Position numbers and translations under genes: made by a program
Notes under the pieces: model-generated
Seen by the model: the letters and a program-made list of their open reading frames with translations, nothing else
Database searches by the model: none
What the model was told of the DNA's origin: nothing
In this document: positions 51,853 through 60,565 of the stretch, in pieces
How positions within the stretch are numbered: the stretch's first letter is position 1
Layout: each line of letters begins with the position of its first letter
Assembly: GCA_023425025.1 (NCBI GenBank)
Contig: JAFADG010000026.1
Coordinates: forward strand, 91,977-155,976
DNA: 64,000 nucleotides
Reading direction: 5' to 3'
Source of the DNA: Bacillota bacterium
GTDB taxonomy: Bacteria; Bacillota; Clostridia; Christensenellales; Aristaeellaceae

Positions 51853-52554
51853 ATGGCCGTACCGCTTCGGCATGAACTGAAATACTTTATCAATGACATG
51901 CAATACGCCGTCCTGTCCAACATGCTGGACCATGTGCTGCAAAGGGACCCCAACGGCGACGAATACAACGAGTACCACGTGCGCTCACTGTATTTTGACG
52001 GCGTATTCAACAGCGCCCTGCTGGACAAAGTAAATGGCGTACCTGCCCGCGACAAGTACCGCATACGCATTTACAATATGCGCGACAGCAAAATTTCGTT
52101 GGAATGCAAAAGCAAAATAGGCAGCTTCATCTCCAAGCGCGCGGTGGAGATCCCGCGGGACCTGTGCGAGCAGCTGATGGCCGGCGACCCCACCGGCTTG
52201 GAGCGCACCCGCAGCGGGCTCTTGCGCGACATGTTCCGGGAGATGACCGTCAACCTTTTGCGGCCCGTGGTGATCGTGGACTATGTGCGGGAAGCCTACC
52301 TCCACCCCGCCGAGGAGGTGCGCATCACCTTCGACAAGCAGCTGCGCACGGGCATGCGCAGCTATAACCTCTTTGACCCCCGCCTGCCCACCATCCCGCC
52401 GCTGGACCAGCCCCTGATGATCATGGAAGTGAAATACAACCAGGTCATGCCGCCCTTCATAAGGGATATTCTTTCCACCTACTGCCAGAACCCCATGAAC
52501 AGCGCCATCTCCAAGTACACCATTTGCCGAAGGTTTGAGGAACTGGAGGCGTAA
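51853..52554 (+). CDS. VTC-domain polyphosphate polymerase-like protein
   Basis: 233 residues from ATG 51853 after GGGGGG. VTC tunnel-fold motifs: RHELKYFINDMQYAVL, then VRSLYFDGVFNSALLDKVNG, RDKYRIRIYNMRDSKISLEC (basic residues for substrate phosphate), and LMIMEVKYNQVMPPFI. In yeast the VTC4 domain makes polyphosphate from ATP. The bacterial proteins in this neighbourhood are cytoplasmic and co-occur with DUF4956. It is 18 bp before xylulokinase. Confidence 0.9.
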   Translation: MAVPLRHELKYFINDMQYAVLSNMLDHVLQRDPNGDEYNEYHVRSLYFDGVFNSALLDKVNGVPARDKYRIRIYNMRDSKISLECKSKIGSFISKRAVEIPRDLCEQLMAGDPTGLERTRSGLLRDMFREMTVNLLRPVVIVDYVREAYLHPAEEVRITFDKQLRTGMRSYNLFDPRLPTIPPLDQPLMIMEVKYNQVMPPFIRDILSTYCQNPMNSAISKYTICRRFEELEA

Positions 52555-52572
52555 CACAAAGGAGGCATCCCT

Positions 52573-54102
52573 ATGGCTTATCTGTTGGGTATCGACCTTG
52601 GCACCTCCGGCACCAAAACCGTACTGTTTACGGAAAGCGGAAAACCCGTAAGCGCCCATACCGTGGAATACCCCCTGTACCAGCCCAAAAACGGCTGGGC
52701 GGAGCAGGACCCGGAGCATTGGTGGCAAGCGGCGGCGGAAGGCATCCGCAAAGTGCTGGAAAAAGGGAACGTGCAGCCCGGGGACGTGGCCGGCGTGGGC
52801 CTTTCCGGCCAGATGCACGGCCTTGTCATGCTGGACAAGGAGGGCCGTGTACTGCGCCCCTCCATCATCTGGTGTGACCAGCGCACCGGCGAGCAGTGCG
52901 ACTGGATGGACAGGGAAATCGGCACAAAGCGCATCATTGAGATCACCGCCAACCCGCCCATGACGGGCTTTACCGCGGCCAAGATCCTGTGGGTCAAGCA
53001 GCATGAACCGGAAGTCTTCGCAAAATGCGCCCATATCCTTTTGCCCAAAGACTACATCCGTTACAAGCTCACCGGCGTCTTTGCCACCGAGGTGTCCGAC
53101 GCCGCCGGCATGCAGCTGATGGATGTGCCCAAACGCGTCTGGTCCAGGGAACTATTAAAGCTCTTCGGCATTCCCGAAAGCCTGCTGGCCACAATGCACG
53201 AATCCCCCGATGTCACCGGCAAGGTACACGCCCAGGGCGCAGAGGCCACCGGCCTGCTCCCCGGCACCCCCGTAGTGGGCGGCGCCGGCGACAACGCCGC
53301 CGCGGCCGTGGGCACCGGCGTGGTCCGTTCCGGCCGGGCCTTTACCACCCTTGGCACCTCCGGCGTGGTGTACGCTGTTTCCGACAGCGTATCCATTGAC
53401 CCGGAAGGCCGCGTGCACACGCTGTGCGCCTCCGTGCCCGGCAAGTGGACGGTGATGAGCTGCACCCAGGCCGCCGGGCTTTCCTTGCGCTGGGCCAGGG
53501 ACACCTTCTGCGGCGAGGAAGTGGCCGAGGCCAAACGCCGCGGCGTGGATCCCTATGTGGTCATGACCGAAAAGGCGGCAAAGGTGCCCATCGGCTCCCA
53601 GGGGCTTTTGTATCTGCCCTACCTGATGGGCGAGCGTTCCCCCCATCCCGATCCCGACTGCCGCGGCGTGTTCTTCGGCCTGTCGGCCATGCATGAAAGA
53701 GCGCATCTGGTCCGCGCCGTCATGGAAGGCGTTGCCTTCTCCCAGGCGGAGTGCGTGGAAGTGTTCAGGGAAATGAACGTGCCCATCCATGAAATGATGG
53801 CCTGCGGCGGCGGCGGGCGCAGCCCCATGTGGCGGCAGATGCTGGCCGACCTGTACGGCTGCACGGTGTCCACCATCCAGGCCGACGAAGGCCCGGCGCT
53901 GGGCGCGGCCATTCTGGCCGGCGTGGGAACAGGCATTTACGAAAGCGTGGAAGCCGCCTGCGAGAGCATCGTCAAAACCGAGAACCAGATGCCGGCTATT
54001 AAAGCCAACAGCAAGGCGTATGAAGGCTATTTCAAGCTCTACAAGAAGCTGTACCGCACCATGAAGGACGATTTCAAAGCGCTGGCCGCGCTGAACGGCT
54101 GA
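52573..54102 (+). CDS. xylB: Xylulokinase
   Basis: 509 residues from ATG 52573 after AAAGGAGG. FGGY-kinase features: LLGIDLGTSGTKTVLFTESG, GLSGQMHGLVMLDKEGRVLR, then GAGDNAAAAVGTGVV and the C-terminal CGGGGRSPMWRQMLADL. It phosphorylates D-xylulose to xylulose-5-phosphate. It follows the VTC gene closely but is metabolically unrelated; no xylose isomerase is present. Confidence 0.93.
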   Translation: MAYLLGIDLGTSGTKTVLFTESGKPVSAHTVEYPLYQPKNGWAEQDPEHWWQAAAEGIRKVLEKGNVQPGDVAGVGLSGQMHGLVMLDKEGRVLRPSIIWCDQRTGEQCDWMDREIGTKRIIEITANPPMTGFTAAKILWVKQHEPEVFAKCAHILLPKDYIRYKLTGVFATEVSDAAGMQLMDVPKRVWSRELLKLFGIPESLLATMHESPDVTGKVHAQGAEATGLLPGTPVVGGAGDNAAAAVGTGVVRSGRAFTTLGTSGVVYAVSDSVSIDPEGRVHTLCASVPGKWTVMSCTQAAGLSLRWARDTFCGEEVAEAKRRGVDPYVVMTEKAAKVPIGSQGLLYLPYLMGERSPHPDPDCRGVFFGLSAMHERAHLVRAVMEGVAFSQAECVEVFREMNVPIHEMMACGGGGRSPMWRQMLADLYGCTVSTIQADEGPALGAAILAGVGTGIYESVEAACESIVKTENQMPAIKANSKAYEGYFKLYKKLYRTMKDDFKALAALNG

Positions 54103-54503
54103 TGATACGAACAAGCGAACCTCCGGGCAATTGCCCGGAGGTTTCGTTTGCGCCACTGCGCTGTAAAGCGCTTATTCTGTAAAGCCAATTCTCCTTTGGG
54201 CGAACTGTATACCATCCGCCCCTTGACATGACATTCGCCCCTACGCTGCCACATGTCTATAGGCCTCCCTGCCGGAGCATGCGCAACCCGGAAGAAAAAC
54301 CTATTAACGCGAAATGGTGTAGGGGCGATTATCAATCGCCCGCCAAGCCGCATATGTTGCATGCCGTTCAGGGACGTACTGTGCGACCGCCATTTATTCA
54401 GCGTTTACATGAGGGAAAGCTGTCTACCTTTGGTGACTGATGAGCTGCAAAACCCAAAAAACAGCCATGTGCAGCAATCCACTTCATCCGGCGCTGCGCG
54501 CCA
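54103..54503. other. Intergenic region with a small palindromic repeat
   Basis: About 400 bp after xylB. A hairpin CCTCCGGGCAATTGCCCGGAGG (about 54119-54140, quoted as a dyad) followed by TTTCG may terminate xylB. Copy 2 of repeat family B lies at 54323-54341. No gene recognised. Confidence 0.5.
54323..54341. repeat. Dispersed 19-bp palindrome, family B, copy 2
   Basis: Identical to 37570-37588 and followed here, as there, by GC then a CCGCAT-like context. The match continues a few bases beyond the palindrome. Confidence 0.7.
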
Positions 54504-54663
54504 GGGGCTGTCGTGCTAAGCGTATAATTGCATGCATATCCAAGAAGATGGTGTCCGAAGGTTTCCAAAGGGCGATCGGAAAGCCCTTTGGTCGCGTCCG
54601 AAGACGCGATATCCTTCTTCTTGAATTACTTTATGCATAATATGACCTTAGCACGACAGCCCC
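54504..54663. mobile_element. MITE-like element, 160 bp, with 16-bp terminal inverted repeats
   Basis: GGGGCTGTCGTGCTAA at 54504-54519 and its exact inverse at 54648-54663. Inner arms are also partly complementary (CAAGAAG / CTTCTTG), and the core has nested dyads (CCAAAGGGC / GCCCTTTGG). No ORF. It ends 1 bp before the stop codon of the sugar isomerase gene. A partial relative lies at 63787-63866 and a core-only copy at 23447-23505. Confidence 0.8.
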
Positions 54664-54664
54664 A

Positions 54665-55510
54665 TTATGCACGCGGTCTTTCAAACGGAATTCCCAGCTC
54701 CTCCGCCTTGTCCAGAAGAAATCCGGTGGCCTGATCATATTCCGCCTCGGTTTCCAAATGCTCCGCCATGACGGGAATATCGCCAAGCTTGTGGCATTCC
54801 TTCAAAAGCGTCTCATAATCAAACACGCCCTGGCCCGGTATCGCTTCGTCAATGTGCAACGTCAGACGCTTTTCCTGCAGCAGCGTATCCTTTGCGTGCA
54901 CCGAGCGGATATGTGAGCCGAAGGCCTCAAAAAAAGCTCTGGTCATCTCGCCCGTACGGTACACCTTGTCAAAGGCGTTGACCAGGTTGCACATATCCAC
55001 ATGCACGGCGAAATGCTTTCTGTCCACGGCCGCCATCAGCTTTTGCAGGCTTTGAACATCATAGGGCAGCATCCAGGGCATGGGCTCCAGGGTGTAATAC
55101 GTATGCTCCGGCGCGGCCTCGTCAATAATGCGCCGGGTGATTTGAACCACCTCGTCAAATGTCTTCGGGGAGAGGTTGTCGGGGTGCGGGCCGTCCCAGA
55201 AATCGCTTCGCGATCCCGAGATATTCACGCAGCACCGGGCGCCTACCCTGTCCGCGGTACGCAGGCGGGCGATGGCATATTGGATATTCGCCTCCCGCTT
55301 GACAGTGTCCCGGTCCAGCAAATTGTTCCAGATGCCCACCTCCGCAATCACCAGCCCATGAGCGCGGGCCGCCTGTAAAAAGGCATCCTCTTCCTTGCTG
55401 TCCGCGCCTTCCGCAAGGGGCCAGTAGGCCGCCCCCAATCCCTTTTTTACGTGGGCCAGCGCCCACTCCCCGGGGGTGGCAAAGTGAAAAACAGGAGCTC
55501 CAAGACGCAT
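54665..55510 (-). CDS. Sugar phosphate isomerase/epimerase (AP endonuclease 2 fold)
   Basis: 281 residues from ATG 55510. TIM-barrel of the xylose-isomerase-like family: LGAAYWPLAEGADSKEED, VIAEVGIWNNLL, YTLEPMPWMLPYD (metal Glu), AVHVDMCNLVNAFD (His/Asp), IRSVHAKDTLLQ, GQGVFDYETLLKE, and VMAEHLETEAEYDQA. It probably isomerises or epimerises a keto-sugar; the exact substrate is unknown. Divergent from the VOC gene, and a MITE abuts its stop. Confidence 0.85.
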   Translation of the reverse strand: MRLGAPVFHFATPGEWALAHVKKGLGAAYWPLAEGADSKEEDAFLQAARAHGLVIAEVGIWNNLLDRDTVKREANIQYAIARLRTADRVGARCCVNISGSRSDFWDGPHPDNLSPKTFDEVVQITRRIIDEAAPEHTYYTLEPMPWMLPYDVQSLQKLMAAVDRKHFAVHVDMCNLVNAFDKVYRTGEMTRAFFEAFGSHIRSVHAKDTLLQEKRLTLHIDEAIPGQGVFDYETLLKECHKLGDIPVMAEHLETEAEYDQATGFLLDKAEELGIPFERPRA

Positions 55511-55597
55511 GTATGCCGCTTCCTTTCCCGGTTGATTTTTTATTGGCACGTGTTACAATACATACAAAGCAAACGAAAATGTATGGAGGAAAAACAC

Positions 55598-56056
55598 ATG
55601 GGTAACAGCGTACTGGGCACCACCATTTGCGCGCAGATCGGTATATTGTGCCATGACATCGAAAAGACGGCCGCGGCCTACGGCGCATTCCTTGGCATGG
55701 ATTATACCATCAACGAAACCGACGTACAAGAAAAAGCCAAAACGGAATACCTGGGCACACCTTCCAAAGCCCGCAGCAAGCTGGCCTTTTTCAAGGTAGG
55801 CGACACCCTGGAAATCGAGCTCATCCAGCCGGACCACGAGCCCAGTACCTGGCGGCACGACCTGGACGAAAAGGGCGAAGGCGTGCACCATATCGCCTTT
55901 TGGATTAAAGACACGGACCAGCAGATCGCAAAGCTTAACGGCCTGGGCATGAAGCTTTTGCAGACCGGCGGCTGGGACGGCGGACGGTATGCCTATCTTG
56001 ACGCCAACGATCAACTGAAGGTCGTGCTGGAATTGCTGGAGAATACGGGCGCGTAA
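55598..56056 (+). CDS. VOC/glyoxalase-family protein
   Basis: 152 residues from ATG 55598 after GGAGG. Two beta-alpha-beta-beta-beta modules: CAQIGILCHDIEKTAAAYGA, and GEGVHHIAFWIKDTDQQIAK. Metal-ligand candidates are His in HHIAF and Glu in LEIELI and VVLELLE. It resembles methylmalonyl-CoA epimerase/lactoylglutathione lyase-like proteins. Substrate unknown. Confidence 0.85.
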   Translation: MGNSVLGTTICAQIGILCHDIEKTAAAYGAFLGMDYTINETDVQEKAKTEYLGTPSKARSKLAFFKVGDTLEIELIQPDHEPSTWRHDLDEKGEGVHHIAFWIKDTDQQIAKLNGLGMKLLQTGGWDGGRYAYLDANDQLKVVLELLENTGA

Positions 56057-56123
56057 ACCGGCGCATCTCAAATAGCGGGCGCAGGCCCGCTTTTTGCTTT
56101 TCAAAAAAATGATCCGTAAACAC

Positions 56124-56178
56124 TTGACAGAATCCCATCGATCGCATATGATATGACTATAAATCCAAATCGGTCATA
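56124..56178 (+). promoter_or_regulatory. TetR-gene promoter with dyad operator
   Basis: -35 TTGACA (56124-56129), 17 bp, -10 TATGAT (56147-56152). Inverted half-sites TATGAC (56152-56157) and GTCATA (56173-56178) sit at the start of transcription and fit autorepression by the TetR protein. Confidence 0.65.
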
Positions 56179-56191
56179 GGGTTGTGATTGT

Positions 56192-56782
56192 ATGGGCGCA
56201 GGTTTCACGGATGCGGAAAAAGAGGCGATCGGGAAGCAACTGAAGGCCTCCGCCTGGGCGTATGCCAAAGCGCCCGGAATGCGCAAGGCCACCGTGGAGG
56301 AGCTTTGCCAAAGCGCGGGCATTTCAAAGGGCGCCTTCTACGCATTCTACGGCTCGAAGGAGCTGCTTTTCTTTGAAGTGATGGAGGAATGCCATTCGCG
56401 CATGTATGGCGCGGCCAAGGCGGCGGCAGACAGACTCAAAGACCTTCCGCCTGCCAGGCGTCTGGCGGAAGCGGTGCTGACAGCCTGCGAAGCTCTGGAA
56501 GAGAGCGGGCTGGTGGACTTTTTTGAAAATGATCTGGCCTATCTATTGCGCAAGATCCCCCCGGATGTGCTGCGGGCCCACTACTCCAGCGACGATGCCC
56601 ACATTCTGGAGCTGCTTCATTCCCTGGGCGTTATGGATCCGGGGCTTCAAAGCCTTTCGCTGGCGGTGGTGCGGGCGCTGCTGCTTACCCTGTCCCATCA
56701 AAAGCAGATAGGCGCAAGCTATCCTCAGGCGCTGCGGGTGCTGACGGAAGGGGCATGCGGCAAGCTGTTCGAGACCGAATGA
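56192..56782 (+). CDS. TetR-family transcriptional regulator
   Basis: 196 residues. HTH near the N terminus: KATVEELCQSAGISKGAFYA, then FYGSKELLFFEVME, the usual TetR core. The C-terminal ligand-binding domain is helical and unassigned. It lies upstream of a ZIP metal transporter gene (118 bp gap) and may control it, but the family name alone does not show this. Confidence 0.92.
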   Translation: MGAGFTDAEKEAIGKQLKASAWAYAKAPGMRKATVEELCQSAGISKGAFYAFYGSKELLFFEVMEECHSRMYGAAKAAADRLKDLPPARRLAEAVLTACEALEESGLVDFFENDLAYLLRKIPPDVLRAHYSSDDAHILELLHSLGVMDPGLQSLSLAVVRALLLTLSHQKQIGASYPQALRVLTEGACGKLFETE

Positions 56783-56899
56783 AGACATCCTTCTGCTAAA
56801 ATAAATCTCACTTCATTTCCCATAAACTGCTTGAAATGATCGTCTTTTGTTTATATCATGGAATGGTCATATGCTTGTTATTTGTAAGGAGGGAAACCT

Positions 56900-57697
56900 A
56901 TGGCGGCGATCAGCCCCACGCTAGGCGCGGCATTGGGCACCGGCTTCACTTTTCTTATGACAACCCTGGGCGCGGCACTTGTATTCTTTTTTAGAAAGCA
57001 GATCAGCGGTCATTTGAACAAATTTTTTCTTGGCTTTGCGTCCGGAGTTATGATCGCCGCTTCCATCTGGTCCCTTTTGATACCCGCCATCGAGGAAGCG
57101 GCGGAAAAGAACCAAATCGCGTGGATCCCCGCTGCGGGCGGCTTTTTGATTGGCGCGCTTTTCCTGCTGGCGCTGGATACCCTGATGCCCCACCTGCACG
57201 TGGGCAGCGACCATGCGGAGGGACGCCCCTCGGGCATGAAGCGCACGTCGCTTTTGTTCTCCGCCGTCACGCTGCATAACATTCCAGAAGGCATGGCGGT
57301 GGGCCTGGCCTTTGCCCTGGCCGCCAATCAGGGCGGCAACGTAACCTACCTGTCGGCCATGGCGCTGGCTCTTGGTATCGGCATACAAAACTTCCCGGAG
57401 GGCGCCGCCATCTCCCTGCCGCTTAGGCAGGAGGGCATGGGCCGCGGCCGCGCGTTTTCCTTCGGTATGCTCTCCGGCGTCGTGGAACCGATCTTCGGCA
57501 TTTTGACCGTATGGATCGCCGGCGGCGTGGAGCCCCTGATGCCCTGGATGCTATCCTTTGCGGCCGGCGCCATGATCTACGTGGTGGCCGATGAGCTGAT
57601 CCCCGGCTCCCACGAAGGCGAGCATTCCAACTGGGGCACCATCGGCGTCATCGTGGGCTTTTTGATCATGATGATTTTGGATGTGGCGCTGGGCTGA
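56900..57697 (+). CDS. ZIP-family metal transporter
   Basis: 265 residues from ATG 56900 after AAGGAGGG. Eight helices with family motifs in helices 4 and 5: VTLHNIPEGMAVGLAFALA and GIGIQNFPEGAAISLPL; the His/Asn/Glu residues bind metal. A His-containing loop (LMPHLHVGSDH) lies between helices 3 and 4. ZIP proteins move zinc or other divalent metals toward the cytoplasm. Confidence 0.94.
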   Translation: MAAISPTLGAALGTGFTFLMTTLGAALVFFFRKQISGHLNKFFLGFASGVMIAASIWSLLIPAIEEAAEKNQIAWIPAAGGFLIGALFLLALDTLMPHLHVGSDHAEGRPSGMKRTSLLFSAVTLHNIPEGMAVGLAFALAANQGGNVTYLSAMALALGIGIQNFPEGAAISLPLRQEGMGRGRAFSFGMLSGVVEPIFGILTVWIAGGVEPLMPWMLSFAAGAMIYVVADELIPGSHEGEHSNWGTIGVIVGFLIMMILDVALG

Positions 57698-57737
57698 AAA
57701 AAGACCGGAAAGAAAGGCATTTCGCGCCAGCTGCCTG

Positions 57738-57802
57738 TTGACAAATGAATGGAAGATGTGTAGAATAATGTAGGTTAGCTTAAGCTAACCTACATTATTC
57801 TA
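57738..57802 (+). promoter_or_regulatory. Promoter with 42-bp perfect palindrome, DtxR/iron-box-like
   Basis: TTGACA (57738-57743), 17 bp, TAGAAT (57761-57766). A perfect palindrome of 42 bp, half TAGAATAATGTAGGTTAGCT plus the central base pair step (57761-57802), covers the -10 and start. Its core GTAGGTTAGCTTAAGC with its mirror CTAACCTAC resembles the DtxR/IdeR iron box TTAGGTTAGGCTAACCTAA. It controls the DUF3793-flavodoxin pair. Confidence 0.8.
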
Positions 57803-57879
57803 CAAGAGCGCCTCCCCACTCTCCTGGCAGCTTTTTTTATCCGCGATGGTTAGCCATGGATAACTACAAAGGAGAAAGC

Positions 57880-58440
57880 ATGACCGATGGTTTTGACCGC
57901 CTGGTAGCCTATCACTGCGCCCCCACCCTGATGGGCCACAAAGCCGGCAGCCTGTTCGCCCTAAAGCAGAAGCATTTTTCCGGCCACCAGGAAAGGGTGC
58001 AGGCAGTCCTTGATATGCTGGAGCGCAAGGGGCTGAGCGGACAGGTGATCCATTGCCCCGGCGAAACCACCCTCATCTATCTGTACCGCGGCGAACTGCT
58101 GAAAAGGCACCTCGACCATCCGCTTTCCAGGTCTTTGCTTTTGGATCACGGCTACTGCGGGGATGACGCGCGGGAACTGGTAGCCCAGCTGATCCGCCGG
58201 CTGAAGGAAAACAGCGCTTTCCCCCATGAGATCGGCCTGTTTCTGGGGTATCCGCCGGAGGATGTGGAAGGGTTCGTAAAGTACAAGGGGCTCCATTGCA
58301 AGCACTGCGGCTGCTGGAAGGTATACGGCGACGTAGGCCGCGCCAAGGCACTGTTCGGGCAATACGCACACTGCCGGCGGGCATGCGTAAGCTGCATGAA
58401 CCGCGGCATGACGCTGGACCAGATGGTCGCGGCGGGATAA
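57880..58440 (+). CDS. DUF3793 family protein
   Basis: 186 residues from ATG 57880 after AAAGGAG. Begins FDRLVAYHCAPTLMGHKAGS, ends with a Cys-rich part (LHCKHCGCWKVYGDVGRAKA, later CRRACVSCMNRGM). DUF3793 proteins are found next to iron-uptake (feo) or flavodoxin genes in Clostridia and carry a conserved Cys cluster, possibly binding metal. First gene of an operon with flavodoxin under an iron-box-like operator. Confidence 0.88.
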   Translation: MTDGFDRLVAYHCAPTLMGHKAGSLFALKQKHFSGHQERVQAVLDMLERKGLSGQVIHCPGETTLIYLYRGELLKRHLDHPLSRSLLLDHGYCGDDARELVAQLIRRLKENSAFPHEIGLFLGYPPEDVEGFVKYKGLHCKHCGCWKVYGDVGRAKALFGQYAHCRRACVSCMNRGMTLDQMVAAG

Positions 58441-58457
58441 GAAAGGAAGTTTTACAC

Positions 58458-58889
58458 ATGAGCAAAGCAATTTTGGTTTTCTGGAGCGGCACAGGCAATA
58501 CAGAGGCCATGGCGGATGCCATCGCCAAGGGCGTTCGGGACGCCGGCGCCGACCTTACGGTGCTGAATGTCTCCGACGCGGATGCCGGCAAGGCTGCGGC
58601 CCTTGACAAGATTTTACTGGGCTGCCCGGCCATGGGCGCGGAAGTATTGGAGGAAAGCGAGTTCGAGCCTTTCTTTACCGAGCTGGAGACAAAGCTTTCC
58701 GGCAAAAAGGTGGCGTTGTTCGGCTCCTACGGCTGGGGCGACGGGGAATGGATGCGCCTGTGGGAGGAAAGGGTGAATGACAGCGGGGCCGTATTGTTCG
58801 AAACCGGCATGATGGTGAACGAGGCCCCGGATATCAGAGGGCTTGCGGATTGCGAGGCCTTCGGCAAGCGGTTTGCGCAATTGGCTTAG
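58458..58889 (+). CDS. Flavodoxin
   Basis: 143 residues from ATG 58458 after GAAAGGAAG. FMN phosphate loop WSGTGNTEAMADAI, then GCPAMGAEVLEE and FGSYGWGDGEWM. Low-potential electron carrier that substitutes for ferredoxin when iron is scarce, which agrees with the DtxR-like operator upstream of the operon. Terminator follows. Confidence 0.95.
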   Translation: MSKAILVFWSGTGNTEAMADAIAKGVRDAGADLTVLNVSDADAGKAAALDKILLGCPAMGAEVLEESEFEPFFTELETKLSGKKVALFGSYGWGDGEWMRLWEERVNDSGAVLFETGMMVNEAPDIRGLADCEAFGKRFAQLA

Positions 58890-58903
58890 CGACGTAGAAG
58901 CAA

Positions 58904-58939
58904 AACCCGCAGGAGGTATAGCCTTCGGCGGGTTTTTTT
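58904..58939 (+). terminator. Terminator of the flavodoxin operon
   Basis: Stem AACCCGC / GCGGGTT with an additional inner pairing and seven T following. Confidence 0.9.
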
Positions 58940-58946
58940 GATGATC

Positions 58947-59336
58947 CTACTTGACCAGCCACTCCTTGGCCCTTTCGTAATCCTCAAAAAAAGCGCAAAC
59001 AAAACAGGCTGGCGGAGCCAGTGCCTTCAATAGGCGCAAGAAAGTACGCCGGCCGGATGCTTTCAATCCCACCACCGCCGCCTTTTGAAGATGCATGCCG
59101 GGCCCATTCATGCTCGCCAGCATCGCCTTGATCATCTCCTCAGTCATATGAGTATCCTTCAAGTGAATGCCGGTCAGCGACGGAGCGGAGGGGCGGCGCA
59201 GAAACTGCACATCCCGCGCGAACTTTTCCATGACCAAAGCGCTTTGGTCATGGAGTCCATCCAGCTCCATGGCAAACAACTGGCTTCCCCCATAAAACAG
59301 GGCAAAAGACTCCCGCATGATCACAGGTGAATCCAC
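58947..59336 (-). CDS. Small protein, possibly STAS-like
   Basis: 129 residues. Mixed alpha/beta with MHLQKAAVVGLKASGRRTFL, then LLKALAPPACFVCAFFEDYE near the C terminus. The strand-helix pattern resembles SpoIIAA/STAS-like domains, but no decisive motif is present. It is convergent with the flavodoxin gene and divergent from the LacI gene. Function unknown. Confidence 0.55.
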   Translation of the reverse strand: MDSPVIMRESFALFYGGSQLFAMELDGLHDQSALVMEKFARDVQFLRRPSAPSLTGIHLKDTHMTEEMIKAMLASMNGPGMHLQKAAVVGLKASGRRTFLRLLKALAPPACFVCAFFEDYERAKEWLVK

Positions 59337-59407
59337 CGCTACCCCTCCCCGCGTTTTTCTGCCAATAGTCTAGCACCAATTGAAACGGAAGGCCAGCAAT
59401 TGCATTG

Positions 59408-59419
59408 TTTTGCGCAAAA
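59408..59419. promoter_or_regulatory. LacI-type operator near the regulator gene
   Basis: TTTTGCGCAAAA, a 12-bp palindrome with central CG, typical for LacI family sites, 65 bp before the regulator start. It probably mediates autorepression. Confidence 0.55.
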
Positions 59420-59483
59420 TATACAATTTTCTCTTCATGTATGGTATCATACCTGTGAAGCGTTCTATATACGGGGGAACCAC

Positions 59484-60512
59484 ATGATAACGATCAAGGA
59501 AATCGCCGAAAGCCTGAAGGTCAGCACCGCCACGGTGTCCAACGTCATCCACGGCCATTTGAACAAGATGTCGCCGGAAATGGCCCAGCGCATCCGCGAA
59601 AAGCTGGAGGAATACCACTACATCCCCAACATGGGCGCCAGGATGCTGGCCAAGGGCGATTCGGAGATCATCGGCGTCATTACCAACTACCCCAACCGGG
59701 AGGAAAAGCTGGCGCTGCAGGACCCCTTTGTCAGCGAGCTCATCGGTTCGCTGGAAAACGAAATACGCACCCGCCGCTTTTTCACCATGCTTTATGCCGC
59801 CCAAAACGCCCAGGAGATCAACCACATCGCCCAGACCTGGAACACCGTAGGCATGATCATCATGGGCCTGCAGGCGGACCAGTGCCGGGAGCTGATTCAA
59901 ATTGCCCAGCGGCCCGTAGTGTTCATCGACTGCTATTTTGACGCCGGCGAGCAGTACAGCAACGTGGGGCTGGATGACTTTCAGGGCGGCTTTTTGATGG
60001 CGGAGCACCTCATTAAAAACGGCCACCGGAACATCGCTTATGTGGGTGACCAGCCGGTGCTCTATGGCGTGGACGCCCACCGCCTTGCCGGCCACCGGGG
60101 GGCGCTGCGCAAATACGGCCTTGCGTGGACCGAGGATTCCTATATTCAAATCGCCAAGGATTACAAACTGCGCCGGGAGGATTTGAAAAGCATGCTGCCC
60201 CGGGCCGGCAAAAAGGATACGGCCTGGGTCTTTACATCCGATTACTACGCCGCCGAGGCGGTGAATTTCCTCACGGACAGCGGGGTCCGCGTGCCGGAAG
60301 ACATTTCCGTCACCGGCTTTGACGACAACATGCTGGCCCATATCCTTCGGCCCCGCCTGACCACCATTCATCAAAACGTGGCCCGCAAGGCGGAGAACGC
60401 CGTCAAGATTTTGCTGGACATCCTGGAAAAAAAGGCGGAGCCCCCCCAGCAGGTTATCTTGCCGGTGCGCCTTGTCAAGGGCGGAACGGTGAAGAATTTG
60501 ACTGCAGAATAG
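59484..60512 (+). CDS. LacI-family transcriptional regulator
   Basis: 342 residues from ATG 59484 after GGGGG. HTH MITIKEIAESLKVSTATVSN with hinge helix MGARMLAKGDSEIIGVI, then the periplasmic-binding-like effector domain with NVGLDDFQGGFLMAEHLIKN and ISVTGFDDNMLAHIL. It controls sugar genes, most likely the GH66 enzyme and sugar-binding protein downstream, since both are preceded by identical TTATGCGCATAA palindromes. Confidence 0.94.
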   Translation: MITIKEIAESLKVSTATVSNVIHGHLNKMSPEMAQRIREKLEEYHYIPNMGARMLAKGDSEIIGVITNYPNREEKLALQDPFVSELIGSLENEIRTRRFFTMLYAAQNAQEINHIAQTWNTVGMIIMGLQADQCRELIQIAQRPVVFIDCYFDAGEQYSNVGLDDFQGGFLMAEHLIKNGHRNIAYVGDQPVLYGVDAHRLAGHRGALRKYGLAWTEDSYIQIAKDYKLRREDLKSMLPRAGKKDTAWVFTSDYYAAEAVNFLTDSGVRVPEDISVTGFDDNMLAHILRPRLTTIHQNVARKAENAVKILLDILEKKAEPPQQVILPVRLVKGGTVKNLTAE

Positions 60513-60565
60513 CAATTTGGTACACTCCACCAAAACACACATTTCAATTCTATTTATTTTGTTTG

